Source of the DNA: a virus
DNA length: 59,955 nucleotides
Strand: one strand, 5' to 3'
IMG/VR virus record: IMGVR_UViG_3300047409_000695
Location: 1 to 59,955 of that record
Within the stretch, counting starts at the first letter, position 1, and each line of letters starts with the position of its first letter. The notes under the pieces were generated by a model. The model was not told where the DNA came from. It saw only the letters and a program-made list of their open reading frames with translations, and did no database searches. Below, piece by piece: positions 46,778-53,643 of the stretch. Both the position numbers and the translations under genes were made by a program.

Positions 46778-46917
46778 TACTTCGTTCCTTTCGGGACGTT
46801 CCACTTCGGCGACTTACAGTTCGGGCAGACGTAGACGGGCGCCTTTCGCGGAATCCACGAATGGTCGCAGCGTTTGCAGTGCATCGTCGGAATGATCGGC
46901 GTGTCCGACTTACTCAT
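46777..46917 (-). CDS. zinc-ribbon protein (46 aa), first gene of recombination operon
   Basis: The protein MSKSDTPIIPTMHCKRCDHS, with later 'YVCPNCKSPKW', is a four-Cys zinc ribbon of the type common in phages. The ATG at 46917 is only 7 nt downstream of a TATAGT -10 box, so transcripts may begin at or next to the start codon. It has no clear ribosome site, consistent with leaderless translation. Confidence 0.65.
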   Translation of the reverse strand: MSKSDTPIIPTMHCKRCDHSWIPRKAPVYVCPNCKSPKWNVPKGTK

Positions 46918-46924
46918 GCGGAAG

Positions 46925-46954
46925 ACTATACGGATGATGATACGGAAGTGTCAA
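46925..46954 (-). promoter_or_regulatory. near-consensus sigma70 promoter for the recombination operon
   Basis: On the minus strand a perfect -35 TTGACA (46954-46949) is separated by 18 nt from -10 TATAGT (46930-46925). It is the strongest promoter match I see in the window. The expected start point is about 46918, adjacent to the ATG at 46917. It would drive the genes from 46917 down to 36028. Confidence 0.75.
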
Positions 46955-46988
46955 GAGCGGGTGAACGATTCAGTGCGGAAGTGTGAAC

Positions 46989-47063
46989 TGGCTGGCCAGG
47001 GTGGATTCGAACCACCGACTTTCCGGTTAACAGCCGGACGTTCTGCCGCTGAACTACCGGCCA
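46989..47063 (-). tRNA. tRNA-Asn (anticodon GTT)
   Basis: On the minus strand the cloverleaf is complete. It has an acceptor stem TGGCCGG/CTGGCCA with one G-T pair, D arm GTTC/GAAC, anticodon arm TCCGG-CTGTTAA-CCGGA with GTT, T arm GGTGG-TTCGAAT-CCACC, discriminator G and an encoded CCA. It is 75 nt long including CCA. It lies between the last ejection-module gene and the recombination promoter. It is the only tRNA I see. Confidence 0.92.
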
Positions 47064-47069
47064 GTAGAG

Positions 47070-47135
47070 CACGCACGGTCGGAGTACCCGGACACCGGGG
47101 CGGCGTCCGTTTCCCAGTACCCGCGACCGTGCGTG
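47070..47135. other. long structured inverted repeat flanking the tRNA
   Basis: CACGCACGGTCG (47070-47081) is the exact reverse complement of CGACCGTGCGTG (47124-47135). The 42-nt loop contains an inner GGAC...GTCC pairing. It lies between the stop of the 164-aa gene (47146) and the tRNA 5' end (47063), so in the minus transcript it precedes the tRNA. A terminator, processing signal or small structured RNA are possible. Confidence 0.55.
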
Positions 47136-47145
47136 GGAGCTCGAG

Positions 47146-47640
47146 TTACTTCGAGAGACCCGTCGTCGGGTGCACGTCGGGGGAAAGCCCGGCACCTTCC
47201 GTCGCGTCCGTGACCGGCGCGTCGATCGCCGGCTCGGCAATCGGAGCCACGGGCACCGTACCCGTCGGGGCCACCGGCGGCTCGCCAATCGGCGTCGGAG
47301 CCGGGGTCGGCGGCTGGAACGGCGCCACGGCCGCGGCGAGGCCGTCCGCGATGTCCTGCGCTTCGGATGCCAGTGCGTCCAACTGGGTCTGCGTGACCGG
47401 AGCGCCGGCCGCAAGCTGGGCCTGCAGATCCGCGATCGTCTTCGCCTGGGCGTCTGCCTTGGCCGACAGGTCGGTGACGACAACGATGATCTGGCCCGTC
47501 TCGGTCTTGATCGTGTCGAGGGTGTCCTGTAGGTTCTGTTCGCTCTTCATGATGCGATCCGCCTTTTCGTGCAGCGCCTTGAGTGAATGACGGTTGCCCA
47601 GTAGTAGCGCTCTCAACACTGAGAACCAACGGTACTCCAC
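47146..47640 (-). CDS. helical protein with Pro-rich acidic tail (164 aa)
   Basis: A GTG at 47640 (VEYRWFSVLRALLLGNRHSL) is chosen because the helix continues smoothly into 'KADRIMKSEQNLQDTLDTIK'. An ATG at 47550 is possible. A coiled-coil region 'LSAKADAQAKTIADLQAQLA' is followed by a Pro/Ala/Val tail. It may be a structural spacer or membrane-associated protein. No family is recognised. Confidence 0.5.
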   Translation of the reverse strand: MEYRWFSVLRALLLGNRHSLKALHEKADRIMKSEQNLQDTLDTIKTETGQIIVVVTDLSAKADAQAKTIADLQAQLAAGAPVTQTQLDALASEAQDIADGLAAAVAPFQPPTPAPTPIGEPPVAPTGTVPVAPIAEPAIDAPVTDATEGAGLSPDVHPTTGLSK

Positions 47641-47644
47641 CGCC

Positions 47645-48049
47645 TTACGCCTTCTTGTCCGTCGTGTCGACCTTGTCCTCGAGGGACGACAGAATATCGG
47701 CGACACCGCCCGTGATCTTCTCGACGCCGGCCTTGAACTTCACCGGGTCGCTGATCTTGTGCTTTGCCAGCAGGTCGGACGACAGAATGATCTGCTCCAC
47801 CAACGGCGCGGCCATGACGAGTTTCTGAGGCCCAGCGAGCGGCGTGCCGGCCGCGGTCGCCGCCGCCGCCGCAACCTCGATCGCCTGCACGATCCCGCTG
47901 ATCGAACTGAGGTCGTTGGCGACCTGCGTCACGACGCCGGCGTCCTTCGGGTCGATCATCTGGATGACCGGTGCCGCGAACGGCGCGATGCCCGTCGCGA
48001 TCTTCAACCCGGCGGCAGCAATCTGGCCGAGCTTCTTCAGGAATCCCAT
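47645..48049 (-). CDS. small protein with hydrophobic helices (134 aa)
   Basis: The protein starts MGFLKKLGQIAAAGLKIATG and continues with Ala-rich, mildly hydrophobic helices ('VVTQVANDLSSISGIVQAIE', 'AAAAATAAGTPLAG'). It lies between membrane protein genes at the end of the virion module. It might be a virion or lysis accessory protein. No family is recognised. Confidence 0.5.
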   Translation of the reverse strand: MGFLKKLGQIAAAGLKIATGIAPFAAPVIQMIDPKDAGVVTQVANDLSSISGIVQAIEVAAAAATAAGTPLAGPQKLVMAAPLVEQIILSSDLLAKHKISDPVKFKAGVEKITGGVADILSSLEDKVDTTDKKA

Positions 48050-48063
48050 CTCGAACGTCCTTT

Positions 48064-48384
48064 CTACGGTTTTGGATCTTCGGTGACTTTGACTTCAGTC
48101 GTGTGGGCCGTGGTCTCCGTGATCGTGCTTGTCGTGCCTGGCAGGAACGACCCCAACGGGCCGAGTAGTTGCTTGACGTCGACGCCCGCGGCGAACAGCG
48201 CACCGACGAGGCCGAAGACGCCGGCTCTCCATAGTTGAGAAATCAGCTTCGGCTTGTCCCAGTCGTTGAACGACGCGATATCCGCAATCGCCGACGACCC
48301 GTACCACCCTGACACGATCAGGAAGGCGATGAACGCGATGAACAGCGATCGGTTCGTGTTCGTGCTTGTCGGCATCATGGCCAT
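48064..48384 (-). CDS. membrane protein with two helices (106 aa), holin candidate
   Basis: Residues 14-35 (LFIAFIAFLIVSGWYGSSAI) and 52-68 (WRAGVFGLVGALFAAGV) form two membrane helices. A Thr-rich hydrophilic tail follows. The topology and size fit a class II holin. No endolysin is nearby. The call is tentative. Confidence 0.5.
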   Translation of the reverse strand: MAMMPTSTNTNRSLFIAFIAFLIVSGWYGSSAIADIASFNDWDKPKLISQLWRAGVFGLVGALFAAGVDVKQLLGPLGSFLPGTTSTITETTAHTTEVKVTEDPKP

Positions 48385-48442
48385 GACGGTTCCCCTCGCG
48401 ACTGTCGGGTTGTGCGGGGGATTCTACACCGAAACCGTCGGG

Positions 48443-48742
48443 CTATTGGTGGTCCCGGATGCGATTCACGTCGGCCCGGAGTTCGTCGAGCCGAGCATCG
48501 GTAAAACGGAAGTGTTCTTCCTGGCGGACCTTCGTCATCTCGAGGTTCCCGATCCCGTCTTGAATCTCTCCCCATTTCTCGCTGAACCGCGTCGAGGCTT
48601 CGACGAACCGCTTCTCGAGGGACGTTAGGCGGGCCTCGATCGACGGTTCACCCGTGACGCGGCGCACGAACTTTTCGGCCGTGAGCAGGACGACGCACAC
48701 GAAGTTTATAAGGACCGTGACGCCGACCAGCGCGGCAATCAT
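48443..48742 (-). CDS. membrane protein with coiled coil (99 aa)
   Basis: The first 22 residues are a membrane helix (MIAALVGVTVLINFVCVVLL). The rest is a charged coiled coil ('ARLTSLEKRFVEASTRFSEK', 'DARLDELRADVNRI'). This is the build of an i-spannin or a membrane-anchored accessory. It overlaps the next gene upstream by an ATGA. Confidence 0.5.
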   Translation of the reverse strand: MIAALVGVTVLINFVCVVLLTAEKFVRRVTGEPSIEARLTSLEKRFVEASTRFSEKWGEIQDGIGNLEMTKVRQEEHFRFTDARLDELRADVNRIRDHQ

Positions 48743-48912
48743 CGGGCACTAGCCACCAGGATTATCTCGAGCACCGTGGTCGCCACGAACAGAATCCAGA
48801 CGACCGGTTTCAGGTCCGGCATGTAGTACTTCCGGTGCACGTCGACGACCCAGCGCCCGAGCCAGTTGCGTCGACGGTAGTAGTACGCCCGCGATCGGAT
48901 GCGACGGTCCAT
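48739..48912 (-). CDS. small basic membrane protein (57 aa)
   Basis: The start at 48912 (MDRRIRSRAYYYRRRNWLGR) follows AGAGGACGAC. A basic N-terminus precedes one membrane helix near the C-terminus ('LKPVVWILFVATTVLEIILV'). The pattern suggests a C-terminal anchor. The function is unknown. Confidence 0.5.
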   Translation of the reverse strand: MDRRIRSRAYYYRRRNWLGRWVVDVHRKYYMPDLKPVVWILFVATTVLEIILVASAR

Positions 48913-48949
48913 GTCGTCCTCTTGCCAGAGAAGAAACGTGGACGAGGGT

Positions 48950-51235
48950 CTATTCGCCAAATAACAACGCCTTCACTTTCGACATCTCACTCGGGGTCGC
49001 CTTGATCTCTCGGCCCGCGGACTCGAACGCCTTCTTCTGGGCCGCGGACATCGTCGAGGACTCGGCCTCTTCCGCCATGGTCCCGCCGAACTTCTTCATC
49101 AGTTCATCGAACCGCGTCGACGACAACAACTGGGCGACCTTCGGGTTCTGCCTCGCCGACGCGATGATCTCCATCGCCGCTTCAGGACTCCGCTCGGCCA
49201 GCTTCAAGATCATCCGGCCCGCCGGCAGAATCGGCATCTCGGCGCGCGCTTGCGGGTCGACCTTGCCGAGCCCCCGTTTCTGGCGATCGTCGTTCAGGGC
49301 CGTGGTTGCGGCGTCGAGTCGTGTCGGCCCGATCCCGGTCGCCTTCGATGCCGCGGTCGCTACGCGCTGATCGAACGACGGCTTCGCGTTCGACGCACTC
49401 GGCTTCCCCTGCGGACCCGCGGCCGGCGTGCTGCCATCCCCTTGCTGCTGCGGCTGATTCGCACGCCGGTACAGTTCGCCCAGCCGGATGATAGCCCCCG
49501 TCGACACCGCGGGGTTGTCCGCTTTGACACCTTCGATGAACCACTTCGTCGCCTGGGGATCGTGGATGACCCAGGTGAAGAAATCCGGAAACCCTTCCCA
49601 GGTGATTGCTGCGGCTGTCGTGCCAACCGTCGGATGGCCCATGGCCGTGGCGCCTACTGTTGAGACAATGCGGCCGATCTCGAAGATCTTCCGCAGGTTG
49701 CCGGCCATCGGCTCAGTTCGCTTCTCGAGCAGGCTCGCGACGCGCGTCAGGTTCGTGATGACCTTCTGTCCAGTCGGGTCGTTGAAGTCCTTTCCGATCC
49801 GTCCGCTCTCGACCGCCTTGCGAAGCCGGCCGGCCATGCCCGTGAGAATGTCGTGGGCATCGGCCTCGCTCGTGGGCACCGGCTTGTGCCCGAGGATGAT
49901 GTTCTCTCGCAGGTAGTCCCCGCGGACCAGGTCTCGGTACTGCCCCATCGCCTGCGCGAACTGCGGTGCCGCGGCGTTCAACGACTCCCGGAGCTTCCCG
50001 CGGAACAGCGTCGCCAGCCGTTGCTTGTCGTCCTTCGCGTAGAGCTCGTCCGCCGGCGTCGACATCGCGCGCAACGACTTGAGCTCTTCCCAGAGGCCTC
50101 GAGCCTTGGTCTGGTCTTCCATGCCGACGACACGACGTAACAGTTGTAACGTCGGCGACTTGTGCTTCTCGAGGATGGCGTCGGCGACCAGCAACATCTG
50201 CGGCCGTGGCAACCGCTGAATCAGCGTCGGGTCGTTCCGTAGCTGCCGGATGATCGCCGCGACCTTCGGATTGGCGACGTCCGGAACCGCCTTCAGATGC
50301 TGGACGATGCCTTTGTTCAGTTCGTCGACAGCCAGTTGTTTCACCGCCGTGACGTCGACGGGCGGCGCCTTGTCGGCCGCGAAGTCCAGGAGCTTGCCGA
50401 CCTGTTCTCGAGCGGCCTGCGCGGACCCCTTCGAGGTCGCCGTCGGTCCGCCCTTGATGCCCGGATGCCCGAGCAGGCTCAGCGCGTCGTCGATAACCTT
50501 CGTGGCCGCGGCCGTGCCCTTCTCACGCGTGATCCGCTGAATCGGACCGCCGCCGAACGACCCGGCCGAATAGGACTGGATGGTCTTTGCGATGTCACCT
50601 GGGATCGACCCGCTCGCGATCTCCGGTCCGGAAAGTCTCGTGCCAAGTGCGCGATCTTCCCGCAACGTCGACATGACCTGACGGTTATTCTTGAGAAAAC
50701 CGCCCCGACGCACCCATCCGAGCGGCGCCGCGACGCCCTGACCGAGCATCTCGGTCTCCATCTGGGTCGTCGCTTCCCCGCCGGCCTGCTTTGCCGTCTT
50801 CTCGGTCTCCTTCACGATCGACGGGTCCGGTGGGGGGATGCCGAACACGTCCTGGCCGATCTTCGTTTTGCCGGCCGTCTCTCGCAGTAAGAACTGGATG
50901 TAACGACCGTACATCCCGCCCGTACCGGCACCGACGACCGCCCCGCCGGCGACGCCTGGGGGACCACCTGGCGCCCCTGCCGTGCCGCCGAGCATCCCGC
51001 CCGCCGACGCTGTCACCAACGGCACCGACTCGTACAGCACACCGCCAGCCGGCCCGATCGACGCCGGCTTGCGCGGGTCGCCGAGGATCCCTTTCGGTTC
51101 GGTCTTCTTCTTCGGTTCGTCGGCTTGAACTGGGAACGCGCCCGGATCGAGACCGCCCCCGGCTGGCGGCGTCGCTTTGGCCGACGTGCCTTGATCCGGG
51201 AACGCTTTCGGGTCGAGCGTCTGGGCTTGCGCCAT
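48950..51235 (-). CDS. putative internal virion / DNA ejection protein (761 aa)
   Basis: The protein is large and helical. Its disordered Pro/Gly N-terminus is followed by a glycine-zipper hydrophobic segment at about residues 75-110 ('ASAGGMLGGTAGAPGGPPGV', 'GGAVVGAGTGGMYGRYI'). A long helical body has many Lys/Asp/Leu repeats. With the two following genes it forms a trio like the podoviral internal proteins that leave the capsid to form a trans-envelope channel. No lytic transglycosylase motif was found. Confidence 0.6.
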   Translation of the reverse strand: MAQAQTLDPKAFPDQGTSAKATPPAGGGLDPGAFPVQADEPKKKTEPKGILGDPRKPASIGPAGGVLYESVPLVTASAGGMLGGTAGAPGGPPGVAGGAVVGAGTGGMYGRYIQFLLRETAGKTKIGQDVFGIPPPDPSIVKETEKTAKQAGGEATTQMETEMLGQGVAAPLGWVRRGGFLKNNRQVMSTLREDRALGTRLSGPEIASGSIPGDIAKTIQSYSAGSFGGGPIQRITREKGTAAATKVIDDALSLLGHPGIKGGPTATSKGSAQAAREQVGKLLDFAADKAPPVDVTAVKQLAVDELNKGIVQHLKAVPDVANPKVAAIIRQLRNDPTLIQRLPRPQMLLVADAILEKHKSPTLQLLRRVVGMEDQTKARGLWEELKSLRAMSTPADELYAKDDKQRLATLFRGKLRESLNAAAPQFAQAMGQYRDLVRGDYLRENIILGHKPVPTSEADAHDILTGMAGRLRKAVESGRIGKDFNDPTGQKVITNLTRVASLLEKRTEPMAGNLRKIFEIGRIVSTVGATAMGHPTVGTTAAAITWEGFPDFFTWVIHDPQATKWFIEGVKADNPAVSTGAIIRLGELYRRANQPQQQGDGSTPAAGPQGKPSASNAKPSFDQRVATAASKATGIGPTRLDAATTALNDDRQKRGLGKVDPQARAEMPILPAGRMILKLAERSPEAAMEIIASARQNPKVAQLLSSTRFDELMKKFGGTMAEEAESSTMSAAQKKAFESAGREIKATPSEMSKVKALLFGE

Positions 51236-51237
51236 GG

Positions 51238-52719
51238 CTACGGCGCTTCGGCCGCTGCTGGCGCCGCCTCAACCGGTGCCGTGACGAGGTAGTGCTTGAT
51301 GTTCGCTTCGTTGACCGGCAACCGGTTCTGTTGCAGGTACTGCCGGGCCGCGATGCGTCGACGTGGCGTGTCCTGGGTCTTCGTCGGCGTGTCGGACTGC
51401 CCGCCGCCGCCCCCCGCTTTCGGACCACCCTTGTTGTCGCTGCTCCCGCCTTTGTCGTCGGCCGGCGACACGGCCAGCCGGGCCTGCATCTCGACGACGT
51501 CCGGATCCTCGCCGCCCGACATCTCTTGAATCAGGTTCCGTCGAATCGCCTTTTCGTCGTCCTCGAGGCCGAGCGCTTTCAGGATCGTGCTTTCCTTGCC
51601 GGCGAGTGCTGCGGCTTGTTTGGTCGCCGCCTGGACGATCTTCGACGCCGCGGCCGAGGCCTTCGCCGCGTTCGCGCCCGGGCCGAGCGTCGCCGCCTTG
51701 TACTCCGTGATGGCCGCGCGATAGTTCGCCGTGTCGGACCCGGACATGCGGGTCGCCAGCAGGTACGGAAACGACTCCTGCATCTCGGCCAGGCGTTCCT
51801 TGCTTGTCAACAGGGCCGCTCGAGAGGACTGTAGGTACGCGTCGAGCCGTGTCGCGCGATCCCGTTGCAACTGACCGCGCTCGGTCTCCATCTGCTTGGC
51901 GGCAACGGCCGGCGCGCGGTCAGGCGGAATCCCCTGCGCGACCAACTGTTTCACGCGTTCGGCGAGCGCACCGGTTTGCTTCGGCCCGTTCGACGGCTGC
52001 TCGTAGATGACGTTGCCTTCAGGGTCTCGGACCTTGATCGTCCACTTGCCGTCGGCGTTCTGCGTCGGTTCCTTGTCGGCCGTGCCTTTCTTCCCGGTCT
52101 GCTGCAGGGCCAGTTCTTCCATCCGACGCCGATGGTTCGCCGCGGCCTGGGGTTCCGTGATCTCCGACTGCTGACGCTTCTGGAACGCGATGTTCTGGTC
52201 GTCCCGTTGCGACTGTGACAGGAACCGTGGCGTGTTACCGCCCGGCTTGGCTGCCGCCGGACCTGGCTGACCCGGCGTCGCTGCGGCCGGCTTCGGTGCG
52301 ACCGGCGTGCCTGGCGACATGGACGAATCCTGTTCCGTCTGGGCCTGTTCGGCCGTCGGTGCCGGTGCGCCGGTAGGTTGCGGCTGGGTATTCTGCGGTC
52401 CGCCGGCGGGCGCTCCGGTCGGCTGCTGCTGCGTCGCACCCCCGCCCCCGAACAGATGCTTCGTCGAGCCGATCAGCGTCTTGAGCATCGGCGGCAGGTC
52501 TTTCGGCTTCTTCCCAGACTTGCCGCCGTTCACCAGGAACTGAAAGGCGTCGTTCGGATTCTCGATCGTGCCCGACTCGATCCCGGCCGACACCATCCGT
52601 GTCAGCATCTCGTGGTCGGACTTCTCTTTTTCGTACTTTTGGTCGTTCTTCTTCTGGATGGCGGCTGCGACCCCGCTGGCGAGGTTCCCGAGCGCTTCGT
52701 ATCGCTCTTGGCCGGCCAT
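51238..52719 (-). CDS. putative internal virion / ejection protein (493 aa)
   Basis: The N-terminal helix (MAGQERYEALGNLASGVAAA) leads into a disordered Pro/Gln/Ala/Thr region (about residues 95-165). Long charged coiled-coil helices follow ('TLGPGANAAKASAAASKIVQ', 'AATKQAAALAGKESTILKAL'), then a Gly/Ser-rich linker and a short C-terminal helix. It is 2 nt from the 761-aa gene and overlaps the 220-aa gene. The design matches internal proteins packaged with DNA. Confidence 0.58.
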   Translation of the reverse strand: MAGQERYEALGNLASGVAAAIQKKNDQKYEKEKSDHEMLTRMVSAGIESGTIENPNDAFQFLVNGGKSGKKPKDLPPMLKTLIGSTKHLFGGGGATQQQPTGAPAGGPQNTQPQPTGAPAPTAEQAQTEQDSSMSPGTPVAPKPAAATPGQPGPAAAKPGGNTPRFLSQSQRDDQNIAFQKRQQSEITEPQAAANHRRRMEELALQQTGKKGTADKEPTQNADGKWTIKVRDPEGNVIYEQPSNGPKQTGALAERVKQLVAQGIPPDRAPAVAAKQMETERGQLQRDRATRLDAYLQSSRAALLTSKERLAEMQESFPYLLATRMSGSDTANYRAAITEYKAATLGPGANAAKASAAASKIVQAATKQAAALAGKESTILKALGLEDDEKAIRRNLIQEMSGGEDPDVVEMQARLAVSPADDKGGSSDNKGGPKAGGGGGQSDTPTKTQDTPRRRIAARQYLQQNRLPVNEANIKHYLVTAPVEAAPAAAEAP

Positions 52720-53381
52720 TACAGTGCCCCCAGCGCGGCGCCGGCGAGCTCACCGAGCCCCTTCCAGAACCCCCCGGAGCTTTGATTCGCCTGCTTCTGC
52801 TGCTCGAGCAACGGCCCCAGCGTGTCGGCCAGCGCCTTGTTCGCCGACTCTTCCGCGCTGAGCCCGGTTTTCGTGACGTCCGACCCGAGCTCGGCGAGCT
52901 TCGACGCCCCTTCCGATCGCGCCTGCGACGTGATGTCAGCGAGTTGCCCGGCTTCCTTCGATCGGCTCTCGAGCTCGGACGACGCCTGTCCACCGCCTCG
53001 AGCTCCGAACTGGCCGGCCGACCGGCGTGCCGCGTCGTACTGGTCGATGACCCGGCCGCGTTGTGGCTGCGTCGCCGCGAGCGCTTGTGACGGATCCCCG
53101 CTCGCCAGCGCCTTGAAGTAGTTCATGGCTGGGCCGAGCGCGTCGGTTCCTGCGCTGAACAGGCTCGAGCCCTGCCCTTGTAACTGGGACGCGCCCGCGT
53201 TGACCTTGTTGATCTGCGGTGAGATCTTGTCTTCGTTGTGCGTGCCGAAGAGCGCTCCGAGTAGACCACCCGCGGCCGGCGCGACCTTGCCCAGCTTCTT
53301 CCAAATGCTGTCGCCGCCGCTGTCGGAATTGTCGCTTCCGCCGCCGCTGCCTGTATCTTCCGGATCAGATCCGCCTGGCAT
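52719..53381 (-). CDS. putative internal virion protein, smallest of three (220 aa)
   Basis: A Gly/Ser/Asp-rich N-terminus (MPGGSDPEDTGSGGGSDNSD) precedes an Ala/Gly-rich helical body ('LGKVAPAAGGLLGALFGTHN', 'SSGGFWKGLGELAGAALGAL'). Both ends contain glycine-spaced hydrophobic helices suited to membrane contact. Its stop overlaps the next gene's ATG (TAATG). The role is inferred from order and composition. Confidence 0.55.
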   Translation of the reverse strand: MPGGSDPEDTGSGGGSDNSDSGGDSIWKKLGKVAPAAGGLLGALFGTHNEDKISPQINKVNAGASQLQGQGSSLFSAGTDALGPAMNYFKALASGDPSQALAATQPQRGRVIDQYDAARRSAGQFGARGGGQASSELESRSKEAGQLADITSQARSEGASKLAELGSDVTKTGLSAEESANKALADTLGPLLEQQKQANQSSGGFWKGLGELAGAALGAL

Positions 53382-53406
53382 GGTTCGTGTCCTCGAAAGT
53401 ATACGA

Positions 53407-53643
53407 CTACGGCGGGGTCGGTTTGCCCGTCAGCCCCGTGATGTTCAACGGATGCGTCCCCGTCGCCGACAACGACTTCTGCACTTGCGCGAGTTGTGCC
53501 GGCGTAAACTGGTCGGCGCTCTTCCCGAATTTCTGTAACGCGACGATCGACTCTTCCAACTGGTTGATGTACCGCTGCGCTTTCTGCAGGGCATCCCGTG
53601 TCGTGCCGTCGACGCCGGAGAGCGATCCGAGGTCGAGTGGCAT
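53407..53643 (-). CDS. small coiled-coil protein (78 aa)
   Basis: The protein MPLDLGSLSGVDGTTRDALQ continues with a helix 'KAQRYINQLEESIVALQKFG' and a Thr/Pro tail. It shares a 1-nt overlap with the stop of the 618-aa fibre-like gene. It may be a fibre chaperone or trimerisation partner. No family is recognised. Confidence 0.5.
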   Translation of the reverse strand: MPLDLGSLSGVDGTTRDALQKAQRYINQLEESIVALQKFGKSADQFTPAQLAQVQKSLSATGTHPLNITGLTGKPTPP

